A stretch of DNA of 64,000 nucleotides from Gemmata massiliana (GCF_901538265.1 NZ_LR593886.1:6779738-6843737); one strand, 5' to 3'. Counted from the stretch's first letter, positions 33,012-43,626 are shown. The notes: generated by a model from the letters alone, not told the origin. Numbers and translations: made by a program.

Positions 33012-36000
33012 TCAAAATGCGTGCTGAACGCCAAACCAGAATTGCAGCGGTCCCCCGCCGTTAAGTGGCTTACCCACGTCGAACCGCAGCGTGGCGCGTT
33101 CGATGAAGCTGAACACCGCGATATCTACACGAAGTCCCGCACCGACCGCGTGGGCCACGTTTCCGCCAACGAGTCGGCCGTTCGCGTAGACACCGCCCAC
33201 GTCGTAAAAGGTCGCGAGCCAGACGTTCCGCGCACCAATGCTGTGATCGAGTGCGTCCCAGGTCACGTTCCGCGCGAGCGGCCAACGCATTTCCAGGTTC
33301 GCCACCCACAGGGCGCTCCCCTGGCGTTCCGCGAGGTCGAACCCGCGGAACAGCGTGCCGCCCCCGAGCGCAAAGAACTGTCCGCGGTCCGGCGTCGCGA
33401 ACTGCCCCACGACGCGCCCCGCGATCCGCGCGACGCGGAGCGGTCCGGTCCATTCCGGTAACGTGTGGACCGCGGCAAGCTCCGCGCGCCCCTGCGCCAT
33501 CGGCTTCCAGCCGTCCGCGAAATTCGCCTGCCCACCGGCTGCCATCGCGTCGGCCCAGAGTCCGCACTCGGGATCCCAGTACGGCGTGTACAGGTTCAGG
33601 CGCACGTGCCAGCCCGCCATCCAGATCCGGTCCCAGCGATCGCCCTCGGGCCGGCGGGCGAACGGCAGGAAGTTGTCCTGGTAGGTCACGAACCCTTCGT
33701 CATAGAACATCGGCGGCAGATAAAGGCTCGACGACTCTCGGTGAATGTTCCGCATGTAGATCGAGCCGCGTTGTGCCCCGCTCGCGCCGTCCAAGCCGCC
33801 CCACGGCCCGCCGATCCGCGTTTCCCAGTTCGCACCGACCTCGCGGTGCTCGAACAGCAACTTACCGTCGACGCCCACGACCGCGTCGCGGTAGTCCGAG
33901 CGGACCGCGGTATACGCCCCGGCCGTGTAGCGTTCGGTGCGGAGCCCGCCCGCCCGCAGCCCGGCCATCGTGGAGCGCGTGTACCACGGGTCTTGCGCGG
34001 TTGGTCCCCACACCCACGGCCCGACGGTTAAGTTCCAGCGATCGTAATCGGACGTGAGCCCCGTCTCGTCGAGCATCGTGTACAGCGGCGTGACGCGCGC
34101 CTTGATCGACGGTTTCCACCGGTTGTTATTGGGGTTCGCATCGAGCAACACGTGGTCGGGGTCAACGGTCACCTGCTCCGGCTCGAACGGCAGTTCCAGG
34201 TCCACGCGCCATCTGTTGTCACTGAGCGGTGTCGCAGTCGCGTTGTGCTGCTCGAATTTCACCGGTTCCGAGAACGGGCCAACCGGAACCCGAACGCTGT
34301 TGGTACCGCGCGTGAATTCGAGGAGCGTCGGTTCGGTGAACTCGCGGCTCTGCTTCACCGTAACGGACACGGAATAGCCGGCCCGGGAGCGCGGACCGTT
34401 CATCGCCTCAACGGTGACCCGGTCGACCGACCAATCCGTGACTCCTTTACCGAACACCCAGCGCTGAAAAAACTCACCCCAATTCCGGCCGGTATAGGCT
34501 TCGAGTTCGGCCCGCAAGAGTTCCGATGTGAGAATGGACCACGAATACTTCTTCACGATGCCGCGAATGAAGTCGAAAAACGCGGCTTCGCCGAGCCGGT
34601 CCTCGATCATCCCGAACACCCGCGACCCGCGGTCGTAAGCCCCCGTGAACAGGCCGAACAGGTGTTTGTACTGGGGCAGTTCCTGCGCCGCGGGGGGCAT
34701 CTCGTTGTTGCGGAGCGCGTGATACATGCTGCCGTTGCGATAGTTCTCGCGATAAATGTTCGGCAGCCACTCCAGGCCCTTCGGCCACGCCAGGAACGTG
34801 TTGTTCTTACCGTGTTTGGTGTTGATGAGCCGGTGCGTGAAGTACGTAGCCGCGCCCTCGTCCAAGTAGGGCTCTGTGAACCCGTTCGTGCCGATCATGT
34901 TGTACCACCACTGGTGGCACGTCTCGTGTGACACGAGGTATTCGACGTACCCGCGTGCGAGGTGCGGCATCCCGAAGACGCGGTCGTCGACCATGATGAG
35001 CCCGCCGCACTCGTTCCCGTTCCACCCGAAGTAGGACTCCGCGACGGTGAACTGCGAGTACGGGTACGGCCCGAACCACTGCGAGAAGGTCGAGATCGCC
35101 TCGCCGACGATCTTCAGAATTTCCGTGGCGTAGAACTCGTGCTGTGCGAACGCGAGGCACCGCAACTTTACTTCGCGGCCGTCCGGGAGTTTCGTGGAAC
35201 TGGTGAACTCCTGGTAGCGCGCGGACGAGAGGATCGCGAAATCGCGACCCAGGAACGGCTCGAACAAAACCTTTTTCTTGTTTCCGGGAAGTTTCTGTTC
35301 GGACTTGATGACTGCCGAGCACGCGACCTTCTCGTTTTCCGGCACCGTGACTGTCGCACGGAAAACGCCGGCTTCGTTGTACCAGGGCTGGTGCCACGGC
35401 ACGAACGGCATCGGCTTCCACCCGCCGTCGTCGCACACCGCGAGCAACGGGAGCGCGTTCGTGAGGAACGTCACACCCTCGTAATACCCCCAGCGCCCCT
35501 GCTTGTTGGGCAACAAGATATCACACACCAACTCGATCGTGACGCTCTGCCCCGGTTGCACCGCGTTCGGAAGGCTGAAGCGCAGAGCGGTCGTGTTCTT
35601 CTCGTCGTAGCTGTAGCTCAGGGGAGTGGGAGCGGAGTTAGCACCGAGAAGGTGCGCGCTGGTGACATTCCCGGCCTTCCCGTGACGATCGATGCCCAAC
35701 GACGGCTGGAGGCGCAACAGTTCGAGCGTCTTCGCAAATAACAGCGATTCGCCCGCAGGCACCTGGAAGTGCGGGTAGAAGTTAAAAACGAGCTGATCGG
35801 TCGCTGTTTTGGTCGTGTTGGTCCACGTCACGCGCTCGCGGATCGTTGCGCGGTGCGTGGTATCGTCGATGGTAACATCGAGGTCGTACTGCGGACGGGC
35901 CGGTGGCGCAGCAGCCAACGCAGGTGCGTCCGCTGCTTTGCTTGGAGGTGCGAACAAGGCGAGCGCCGCGGCAAGAAGCGCGAGCCGCGTCGTCCGCGAC

Positions 36001-36059
36001 GAAAGAGTAAAGTAAATGGTCCTCACGGCCGTGGCATAGCGTGAGGTGACCGAAGACAC
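33012..36059 (-). CDS. M1-type aminopeptidase fused to a C-terminal outer-membrane barrel
   Basis: The 1015-residue protein has a signal peptide (LALLAAALALFAPPSKA) and an M1 gluzincin domain, with HETCHQWW (H378, E379, H382) and the third ligand E401 in YLDEGAATYF. The classic GAMEN exopeptidase motif is replaced by GNECGGLIMV near 348. From about residue 660 the sequence is rich in alternating aromatic strands. It contains GGGTLFRGFDLAER (RGF at 905-907), like the RGF/RGY motif of Omp85/D15 proteins, and ends in FWFGVQHAF, a terminal-Phe beta-signal. A surface- or periplasm-facing peptidase carried on its own barrel is inferred. The GTG start lies 4 nt after the Trm112-like gene. Confidence 0.8.
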   Translation of the reverse strand: MSSVTSRYATAVRTIYFTLSSRTTRLALLAAALALFAPPSKAADAPALAAAPPARPQYDLDVTIDDTTHRATIRERVTWTNTTKTATDQLVFNFYPHFQVPAGESLLFAKTLELLRLQPSLGIDRHGKAGNVTSAHLLGANSAPTPLSYSYDEKNTTALRFSLPNAVQPGQSVTIELVCDILLPNKQGRWGYYEGVTFLTNALPLLAVCDDGGWKPMPFVPWHQPWYNEAGVFRATVTVPENEKVACSAVIKSEQKLPGNKKKVLFEPFLGRDFAILSSARYQEFTSSTKLPDGREVKLRCLAFAQHEFYATEILKIVGEAISTFSQWFGPYPYSQFTVAESYFGWNGNECGGLIMVDDRVFGMPHLARGYVEYLVSHETCHQWWYNMIGTNGFTEPYLDEGAATYFTHRLINTKHGKNNTFLAWPKGLEWLPNIYRENYRNGSMYHALRNNEMPPAAQELPQYKHLFGLFTGAYDRGSRVFGMIEDRLGEAAFFDFIRGIVKKYSWSILTSELLRAELEAYTGRNWGEFFQRWVFGKGVTDWSVDRVTVEAMNGPRSRAGYSVSVTVKQSREFTEPTLLEFTRGTNSVRVPVGPFSEPVKFEQHNATATPLSDNRWRVDLELPFEPEQVTVDPDHVLLDANPNNNRWKPSIKARVTPLYTMLDETGLTSDYDRWNLTVGPWVWGPTAQDPWYTRSTMAGLRAGGLRTERYTAGAYTAVRSDYRDAVVGVDGKLLFEHREVGANWETRIGGPWGGLDGASGAQRGSIYMRNIHRESSSLYLPPMFYDEGFVTYQDNFLPFARRPEGDRWDRIWMAGWHVRLNLYTPYWDPECGLWADAMAAGGQANFADGWKPMAQGRAELAAVHTLPEWTGPLRVARIAGRVVGQFATPDRGQFFALGGGTLFRGFDLAERQGSALWVANLEMRWPLARNVTWDALDHSIGARNVWLATFYDVGGVYANGRLVGGNVAHAVGAGLRVDIAVFSFIERATLRFDVGKPLNGGGPLQFWFGVQHAF

Positions 36060-36063
36060 CAGT

Positions 36064-36294
36064 TCAGTTGGAATTCTTCCGGCGATTCGCTCGACGGTGG
36101 CAGGGAAGTTGGCTCACTTCGCGCATCCCGGCCGGCAAATCAGCCTCGTCCGGTACGAGCACAGGTAAGCCCTGTTTGATGGGGAAATGCACCGAACACC
36201 CGGAACAAACGAGTTGCTGCTCGTCGCGCCGAAGAGTGGCTTCGCGCTCGGGATCAAGCGGACAGCGAAGTTGTGCGAGGAAAGCGTCGTCCAT
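36064..36294 (-). CDS. Trm112/UPF0434-like zinc-ribbon protein
   Basis: The 76-residue protein matches the Trm112/YcaR pattern: LRCPLDPEREATLRRDEQQL, VCSGCSVHFPIKQGLPVLVP, DEA. Such proteins stabilise or activate methyltransferases, or are of unknown role in many bacteria. Only three of the usual four Cys are present (the first CPxC pair is CPLD). The start is ATG 36294. It is followed after 4 nt by the M1-barrel gene, suggesting an operon, although a functional link is unclear. Confidence 0.8.
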   Translation of the reverse strand: MDDAFLAQLRCPLDPEREATLRRDEQQLVCSGCSVHFPIKQGLPVLVPDEADLPAGMREVSQLPCHRRANRRKNSN

Positions 36295-36407
36295 AAAGTT
36301 TAATGTACGCGGTCCGGCCGAAACGTGGACAATTTCGTTGCGCGAACAAGGCAACCCAGCCTACTCGGTTGTTCCGGCAGGTAGTCCACACACCAGCGAT
36401 GAGCCAG

Positions 36408-36849
36408 TTAATCGTCTTCGGCCCAAGTCGAGCACATCGCTCGCAAATCCTCGATCAGCCACGTCTCGTAACTCAGGAGCCAGCTCGTTAAACGGCGTCT
36501 TACGGAATGGCATGTGGTAAACCACCGGATGCTCGCCATCGGGCGCGGTGCGACTGAAGTCCAAGCACTTGAAGCCATCTTTGTCGGGCTGCACAACGAG
36601 GTAGTGTTCCGGAAATTGGCACCACCCACGGGCGCGCTGCGTGTCGGTCCAAGCCGATCCGCGAGCACCGTCAATTGTGCCACAGATGATTCCCGAATAC
36701 GGCGAATCAACGATGCTGAATCCACCGAAGTGCGTTAAGAAAGCCCGGTAGCTCGTTGGCATCGGGCGCCGGAATGCCGCTTCGAGTTGCTGGATCATCT
36801 CCTCAGTAGCCGGTCCAGCAATATGTACTTCCGGCTCCAGCTCTCGCAT
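36408..36849 (-). pseudogene. SMI1/KNR4-family gene with apparent 3' frameshift
   Basis: The uninterrupted frame continues to 36361 and gives TEEMIQQLEAAFRRPMPTSY, FLTHFGGFSIVDSPYSG and QFPEHYLVVQPDKDGFKCLD, a SMI1/KNR4 pattern as in immunity or scaffold proteins. After PFNELAP the frame turns into unconvincing Arg-rich sequence. The neighbouring frame at that point reads LSYETWLIEDLRAMCSTWAE and then stops at 36408. Joining the two gives a normal SMI1 C-terminus, so a one-base indel near 36480-36490 is likely (real or sequencing error). The N-terminal start is uncertain; ATG 36849 is used to avoid overlap with the rRNA terminator. Confidence 0.6.
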
Positions 36850-36963
36850 TCGGGAGAGCAAGGCTGCGATCTCATCTGCGCATCCCAGCCCGACTTCAGA
36901 AACGGAGACGCCAGCGATTGATGTGTGTTTTGCGTGCGAGATGCGTACTCTAGGTACGTAAAA

Positions 36964-36997
36964 AATTCCCCCTGGGTCTTTCGACCCAGGGGGAATT
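36964..36997 (-). terminator. Rho-independent terminator of the 16S rRNA gene
   Basis: A perfect 15-bp stem (36964-36978 with 36983-36997) and TTTC-type 4-nt loop lie about 100 nt past the 16S 3' end. On the minus strand the stem runs straight into TTTTTACG. No 23S, 5S or tRNA gene lies between, so the transcript carries 16S alone. Confidence 0.9.
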
Positions 36998-37099
36998 GTA
37001 TATCTCGGCAAGTCGGTAGCGATAGCTGTTCGGTGTGGGTGATATGGGATTCATCACGCTGCTCAAGGCGTGCGATCCGGTACTTGTTAACATCCTTAG

Positions 37100-38602
<1,503 letters not shown>

Positions 38603-38906
38603 TATTACACCACGGCACTCTCGCGCCGCGGATCTTGTTGAGTTCAAAACTTGCCGTTGTTCGGTCATCAACTCAAAAGACTTTGACCGGTCTGGCACCA
38701 GCTGATAACCCTCGCGGGCCAGCAACTGGCTCCTTACTTGGTCAGAGATCCGGGTCGATGCCGATTCAACGACAACAACCCACACCTCTCAGCTATCGCT
38801 ACCGACTTGTCAAAGATCGTCTGTTGCTTCGCGTGACTCGTTCCAGTCTTGCGACTTTCATCTCGTCTTCGCGTCGCGTTCACCACCGCGGTGCAGTGGT
38901 AACGGA
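38603..38906 (-). other. 16S rRNA leader
   Basis: About 300 nt between the promoter and the mature 16S 5' end, with no credible coding sequence. It contains short inverted repeats such as TTGAGTT at 38638-38644 with AACTCAA at 38670-38676, possible processing or antitermination structures. Confidence 0.7.
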
Positions 38907-38935
38907 ATGATAAGAGCGAGCCCGGGGGGTGTCAA
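38907..38935 (-). promoter_or_regulatory. Sigma-70-type promoter of 16S rRNA
   Basis: On the minus strand a perfect -35 TTGACA (38930-38935) is followed after exactly 17 nt by TATCAT (38907-38912), five of six bases matching TATAAT. The spacer is GC-rich (CCCCCCGGGCTCG). Nothing else drives the 16S gene from upstream, so this is the natural rRNA promoter. Confidence 0.85.
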
Positions 38936-39611
38936 CCGGGCGGCAAAAAAAATTGGGAAAGCGTCCCAGAACCCTGCTTTTCCAAGGGTTTCCGGTGGTT
39001 GCGAGATGAGTCTAGCCAGAACCAGAGCGACTTACGTTACAGAGGACAGTCGTTCTGGGTGGTTCTGACCAAGGGTTGGGGAGCAACCAACTCCCGCCCG
39101 GCGACTGATACGTCCCCACACTTTCCGTGAGAACCATCAACCATCGAAAAAAGACCGACACAATCTTCTAGCACTCACCGGAGCCACGTCTCAACGAAAT
39201 ACCGCTCGGGATTTACCGTTCCTACCGCGTGGTTGCTACTTAATACGCTTATTCCAGCCTTAGCGCCCACTTGCCAACTTGTACGGCGGCAACTTTCACA
39301 GTTTCCAAACACAGAGACAGCAAATACTTCGAGACACGGATTGAGATGCGTCTGGGCAAAAGCCCCAGCGGATCAGACGTCCTTACTCCCAGAAACATGG
39401 GCCATCAATTCACGAAATTTCGCGATCAACTTGACGCAATATCGTAAATGACGAAATTTCGCGTCCGTTATCCGGCCAAAACTCTTGCTCTAAACCACTA
39501 TAGATTCGCAACTTGCATCATGATTTGCATTTTGGCATGTGCCCTGCTTCACGAACTGGGGCTGCGGGTTCAGAAATGCTCCGCAATTCAAGCACATAGG
39601 AGGAACCTCAA
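38936..39611. other. Gene-free region upstream of the 16S promoter
   Basis: About 675 bp with no protein-coding frame of credible composition and no tRNA recognised. GC content falls below the surrounding genes. It separates the 16S promoter from the divergent Cys-rich gene at 39612 and holds the paired palindromes at 39412-39463. Upstream activating sites for the rRNA promoter could lie here but are not identifiable by eye. Confidence 0.6.
39412..39463. repeat. Paired ACGAAATTTCGCG sites
   Basis: The 13-mer ACGAAATTTCGCG occurs at 39412-39424 and 39451-39463, 39 bp apart. Each has the 10-bp palindrome CGAAATTTCG at its core. The spacing (nearly four helical turns) and position 150-200 bp upstream of gene 39612 suggest a dimeric regulator binding twice on one face. 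Confidence 0.6.
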
Positions 39612-39890
39612 ATGGCAGCGTCTATCCGGTGTCACTGTCAGGGGAACCCTGAGTGCAAGCTCTGCTTCGGGAAGAAGTTCTACCCCTACCAGCCCGGACC
39701 GCGCGGTTGGATGCCGTTCCGTTGCCCGACGTGTCAGGGGGCTCGGAATCTTCCTGGCTCACCAAACATAGAGACGCCCTGCTTTACTTGCGCGGGAACT
39801 GGGGGAATTGATCCGGCGAACCCGCCGTTTGCGAAAGGTTGGTGGGGGGCGCTGCGTGTTGGTTGGAAGGCGTTTTTCGGTGGCGGATAA
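39612..39890 (+). CDS. Small Cys-rich protein with DnaJ-like zinc motifs (92 aa)
   Basis: An AGGAGG-type site (aggaggaacctcaa) precedes the ATG. The product has IRCHCQGNPECKLCFGKKFY, FRCPTCQGARNLPG and CFTCAGTGG, i.e. CxxCxG repeats like the DnaJ zinc-finger region. It has a short hydrophobic aromatic tail (GWWGALRVGWKAFFGGG). It lacks a J domain. A zinc-binding chaperone-like or protein-interaction role is plausible but unproven. It stands alone. Confidence 0.75.
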   Translation: MAASIRCHCQGNPECKLCFGKKFYPYQPGPRGWMPFRCPTCQGARNLPGSPNIETPCFTCAGTGGIDPANPPFAKGWWGALRVGWKAFFGGG

Positions 39891-39943
39891 GCAGCCTCGC
39901 GCAAGAGGCGCGTCCCAAAGACCGATTTCCGTGCGAAGCTAAA

Positions 39944-39971
39944 GGCGCGATCACGTAAGACGGATCGCGCC
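39944..39971 (-). terminator. Terminator of gene 39980
   Basis: A perfect 9-bp stem GGCGCGATC/GATCGCGCC (39944-39952 with 39963-39971), 10-nt loop, followed on the minus strand by TTTAGC. It begins 9 nt past the stop of the gene at 39980. Confidence 0.6.
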
Positions 39972-39979
39972 CGAGATAG

Positions 39980-40411
39980 TTATTTCTTCTTGACGTACAC
40001 AGCCACGCCGTACCCGGAGTCGGCGGTTGTTTTGAACCCGGTCGGGCGTTCCTTTTTCGGGTCGTGTTGCACGCACACCCACAGCTTTCCGTCTTCCAGT
40101 TTGTAGATGGCTTTCCGCTCGAAATCTTTACCGAGCATGTCCATCCCTTTTGGGGCCTTCGACGGGTCGAGCACGAGCTTCACTTCTGACGTGTGCGTTG
40201 CCGCTCCTCGCTTGAACGTGTTGGTCGCTTTGTCCCCCTCCACTAGCAACGTCCGATCCAGTTTCTCTTTCGGGGTCACCACGCCGTTCAGTTCCTCCGA
40301 CTCGGCCACCCACGAACCTTGAAGTGCCTTCAGTTCTGTTTGGGGCGTCGGATCAGCTCCGTACCCGGTCGTACACATTGCCAAAACCACCGCGCTGGTC
40401 ACCCACTTCAT
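39980..40411 (-). CDS. Secreted TIGR03067-type planctomycete protein
   Basis: The 143-residue product has a signal peptide (MKWVTSAVVLAMCTTGYGA) and the pattern ELKALQGSWVAESEELNGVV, KLVLDPSKAPKGMDM, AIYKLEDGKLWVCVQ and RPTGFKT. This matches the lipocalin-like planctomycete domain catalogued as TIGR03067 (LQGxWxxxSxExNG). Function is unknown; the fold suggests a small-molecule or cell-wall ligand-binding beta-barrel. Confidence 0.8.
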   Translation of the reverse strand: MKWVTSAVVLAMCTTGYGADPTPQTELKALQGSWVAESEELNGVVTPKEKLDRTLLVEGDKATNTFKRGAATHTSEVKLVLDPSKAPKGMDMLGKDFERKAIYKLEDGKLWVCVQHDPKKERPTGFKTTADSGYGVAVYVKKK

Positions 40412-40501
40412 TGTTACGCCCTCAAAAGCACTGAGCGCCAGTTGCGCCCACGTGCCCGGGATGGTACGCGAGTGCCCGAAACGGGTCTTGGCGTTTCTTG
40501 A

Positions 40502-41281
40502 CTACCCCGGCACATAGGTGCCCGGAGATGTTCGCGTAATCGCTCGGAACTGCTTGTAAAAGCGGCTCAGATCCCCGAATCCGACGTCGAACCCGACCTG
40601 CGCGATTTTGTCCCCAGCGAGCAATTTCATGATCGCGTGCAGCACCCGCAAGCGGTGCCGATACACGCGGGGCGGAACGCCGTAATCGCGCTTGAACGCT
40701 CGACTGAACTGCGTGGGGCAGACGTGAAGTGCTTGGGCCAGTTCGGACAGCGGCACGGCCGAATCGAAGTGTCGATCGATCACGTTTTTGCACGCGGAGC
40801 CAAGCGCAGTTGGGGTTTGCGATCGGCTGATCTGAATCGACTTCCCCGCACCCACGACCAGCGCCGCAATCGCTTCGGGCGTTTCTGGACTTGGGTCCAC
40901 CGGCGCTTCAAACAGAATTGGTTCGTTCCCAACGCCTTCGGGAAGCGGGCCGCTGCAAAAGACGCCCGTCGAAACGCAGTGGAACTCCTGAAATCGAAGT
41001 TCCACAAGTGAATAAGGTGGGAGGAACCAACAGAACCGATCGAACGGTACCCACGCCACTTCGTCCGGGCGCTGACAGCCGATCGCACCGGCGTCCCGTT
41101 CGATCCGCGCGAAGAACCAGTACGGCCCCGTCCCCATCACCGCCCGGTGTGCGACCGGCACAGTGATCTCTTCCGACATTCCGACCAAGCCACCGCGAAC
41201 AAATCGAACTTTACGCCGGATGTGGACCGTGTCGCGGTCCGAATCAAATGCGGGCAGGTTTGGGATATTCATGTGCGTCAC
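40502..41281 (-). CDS. AraC-family transcriptional regulator
   Basis: The 259-residue protein has a cupin-like N-terminal half and a C-terminal double helix-turn-helix. The latter contains PLSELAQALHVCPTQFSRAF, RDYGVPPRVYRHRLRVLHA and QVGFDVGFGDLSRFYKQFRA, the AraC signature. It lies divergently from the His-rich secreted protein and the RND efflux genes, with a 153-bp shared intergenic region, so it may control them; this is inference. An ATG two codons further in is an alternative start. Confidence 0.9.
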   Translation of the reverse strand: MTHMNIPNLPAFDSDRDTVHIRRKVRFVRGGLVGMSEEITVPVAHRAVMGTGPYWFFARIERDAGAIGCQRPDEVAWVPFDRFCWFLPPYSLVELRFQEFHCVSTGVFCSGPLPEGVGNEPILFEAPVDPSPETPEAIAALVVGAGKSIQISRSQTPTALGSACKNVIDRHFDSAVPLSELAQALHVCPTQFSRAFKRDYGVPPRVYRHRLRVLHAIMKLLAGDKIAQVGFDVGFGDLSRFYKQFRAITRTSPGTYVPG

Positions 41282-41434
41282 GCGGAGGGAGGGACGTCAT
41301 TGTAGAACCCGCACCGAGTGCCTCACCCGGCGGTCGGAACGGGTTCGCGTCGCCCGCGGAATACTTGACAGCACGTGAGATCGAGTTACCCTTAATCCAC
41401 GTGGGATTCACGCGGTACCGAGATCGTTGACCTC

Positions 41435-41881
41435 ATGGTGCGGCTCGTTGTCACGCTGTTGCTGATTCCGAGTGTGCTGCTCACGCAGCTCGCCGCGGCG
41501 CCGCACGTCCACACCGGTTCAGAGCAAGAATCGACCCAGCACACCCAACCGCACCTCCACTTCCACCTGTTCCGTTCGGCTGCTTCGCACCCGGGTACGG
41601 GTTCTCGTTGCGATTGTGGCTCTAACTCTTCGGCAATCCAGGCCGACGAAGACACTCCTTGGGACCACGACGCCGACGCACTTTACGTCGAAGCCGCGAC
41701 GGTTGCTCCCGAGCGCGCGAAACAGGATGTGAGTGACAGCCACCTGTTCGCGGCGCCCGTCGCGCAAGTGCTGTCACTCGACGGCAGCGTCCGCGTGTCG
41801 GCGCACCTCACGCAGCACAGTGACCGGCTCCGCTCCCAGAACTGCCCGCTGTACCTCCGCTATCTCACGCTCACGATTTAG
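41435..41881 (+). CDS. Secreted His-rich protein preceding RND efflux genes
   Basis: The 148-residue product has a signal peptide (MVRLVVTLLLIPSVLLTQLAAA) and immediately a His cluster: PHVHTG, then HTQPHLHFHLFRSAASH and CDCGSN. Such a run of His and Cys is typical of periplasmic metal binding. The C-terminal half is less distinctive (HLTQHSDRLRSQNCPLYLR). It is followed by the RND adaptor after 234 nt. A metal-scavenging or sensing role in the same resistance unit is inferred from composition and position. Confidence 0.7.
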   Translation: MVRLVVTLLLIPSVLLTQLAAAPHVHTGSEQESTQHTQPHLHFHLFRSAASHPGTGSRCDCGSNSSAIQADEDTPWDHDADALYVEAATVAPERAKQDVSDSHLFAAPVAQVLSLDGSVRVSAHLTQHSDRLRSQNCPLYLRYLTLTI

Positions 41882-42115
41882 CCACTCGCACTGGCCCCGC
41901 GACTCGTTCCGCGCGTACCGGTCTCACGCCTGGTAGTAGTGCAGGTGGTGTTCCACCGAACTTATCCGTCGCTGGGCTGTTCCAACTGTTCGCACAAACC
42001 GTTGTTCGTTCCGTGACCGCGCCACGCGCGTGTTCCGGGCCTTCACACCGAGCGCGTTCGACCGCGGCCTGAGTGCCGGTCGCTGCGCACGCACGCGATG
42101 CAACGAGGGAACACA

Positions 42116-43621
42116 ATGAGCGAAGTGATTATTCGCCGAGAACCGGCGTCGGGCGCGTTACCCGCACGGGTCCGGCGCTGGTGGATCGCGGCGCTACTAT
42201 TCCTGGTGCTTGGTGCCGGAGGTGCGGGGGTCATCGCCTCCGGCGCGCTGCGTGCGCCCTCCCCAGCTAAACCTGACGACTCCGAAAAACGTGCCGAGAG
42301 CGCCAAAGACACCATCACGATGGCCAAGGACAAGCTGTCCGCGGCGGGAGTCGATACGGCCCTCGTTTCGGCCGCTCCGCTCCGGGTGAACACCTGGCGC
42401 ACGGGCCGCGTGGCTCTCAACGACGAGCGCGTCGCCCACATCTGCCCGCCGGTTGAAGGGATCGTGCGCGAAGTTCCCGTGCGACTCGGGCACAATGTCG
42501 CGGCCGGCGACGTACTAGTCGTCATCGATTGCCGCGAGCTGAGTTCCCTGAAGCTGGAACTGGTCCGAGCGCGAGCGGCCCTCGCCACCGAGCGCGAAGC
42601 GGCCACGCGCACCCGAACGACGACCACTAACGCGGCCGAACTGCTGAAACTCCTTGCGGCCGACACGCCGCTGACCGAGATCGAGAAAAAGCTGACAGAC
42701 AAGCCGATCGGTGACTGGCGCGCCCAACTCTTAGGCGCGTACACGCGAAAGGAACAACTTCGCACACAACTCGCGTCGCTCCGGTCCTCGGCCGGCGCCG
42801 TGCCCGAATCCGTCGCGCTCAAGGTGCAGTCCGAAACGGACGCGGCCAGCGCGACCTACACCAGCCTCGTTGAAGACCTCCGCTACCAGGTGAAGTACCA
42901 GGTCCGACAAGCGGAACTCAAACTCCGGGAAGCGGAAACGGCGGTGGACATCACCCGGGCCAAACTTGTGGCCCTCGGACTGGTCACTGAAACTATCGAC
43001 ACTCTCGACCCACTTGCAGAAGGCGCGAAGGCGTCTCTGCTCACGATCCGGGCGCCGTTTGCGGGCACCGTGGTCGAAAAGCACGTGGTACTGTCCGAGC
43101 GCGTCGGGCCGCAGTCGCAACTGTTCGTGTTGTCCGACCTGTCGACCGTCTGGATTCAGGCGGACGTGTTCGAGGCCGACCTGCCCCTGATTCGCAGGCT
43201 CACAGGCCGAACAATCGCGTTCCGTTCGGAACTGGCAGGTATCCCCGAGCGAACGGCGACGGTTGTGTACACCGGCGATGTCATCGACAAGTCATCCCGG
43301 ACGCTGACACTGACCGCCGAAACACCAAACCCTGAGCGAGCGCTGAAGCCCGGCACGATGGTCGAGGTCGGGTTCGACACCGGCACGTCCGACCCGGTGA
43401 TCCAGGTACCCGCATCGGCGGTCTTCCGGCACGAGAACAAACCGTTCGTGTTCGTGGTCACCGGCACGGATACGTTCACCAAGCGCGAAGTAGCACTGGG
43501 CCGACAAGCGGGCGACGCGGTCGAAATAACCGACGGAGTTCGGGTCGGTGAAGCGGTGGTCGTGCGGGGCGGGTTCGTGCTCAAGTCCGAGCTGCTCAAA
43601 GACCAAATGGTGGGGGAATAA
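42116..43621 (+). CDS. RND efflux periplasmic adaptor (CzcB/CusB-like)
   Basis: The 501-residue protein has one N-terminal membrane segment (WWIAALLFLVLGAGGAGVIA) and then the adaptor architecture: a barrel-sandwich part HICPPVEGIVREVPVRLGHN, a long coiled-coil hairpin (ELVRARAALATEREAATRTR to LKLREAETAVDITRAKLVAL), the second half IRAPFAGTVVEKHVVLSERV and the beta-barrel STVWIQADVFEADLPLI. It bridges the inner-membrane pump to an outer-membrane channel. A GAGGGA site precedes the ATG. The pump gene begins 5 nt downstream. No TolC-like outer-membrane gene is seen. Confidence 0.9.
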   Translation: MSEVIIRREPASGALPARVRRWWIAALLFLVLGAGGAGVIASGALRAPSPAKPDDSEKRAESAKDTITMAKDKLSAAGVDTALVSAAPLRVNTWRTGRVALNDERVAHICPPVEGIVREVPVRLGHNVAAGDVLVVIDCRELSSLKLELVRARAALATEREAATRTRTTTTNAAELLKLLAADTPLTEIEKKLTDKPIGDWRAQLLGAYTRKEQLRTQLASLRSSAGAVPESVALKVQSETDAASATYTSLVEDLRYQVKYQVRQAELKLREAETAVDITRAKLVALGLVTETIDTLDPLAEGAKASLLTIRAPFAGTVVEKHVVLSERVGPQSQLFVLSDLSTVWIQADVFEADLPLIRRLTGRTIAFRSELAGIPERTATVVYTGDVIDKSSRTLTLTAETPNPERALKPGTMVEVGFDTGTSDPVIQVPASAVFRHENKPFVFVVTGTDTFTKREVALGRQAGDAVEITDGVRVGEAVVVRGGFVLKSELLKDQMVGE

Positions 43622-43626
43622 GCGCG

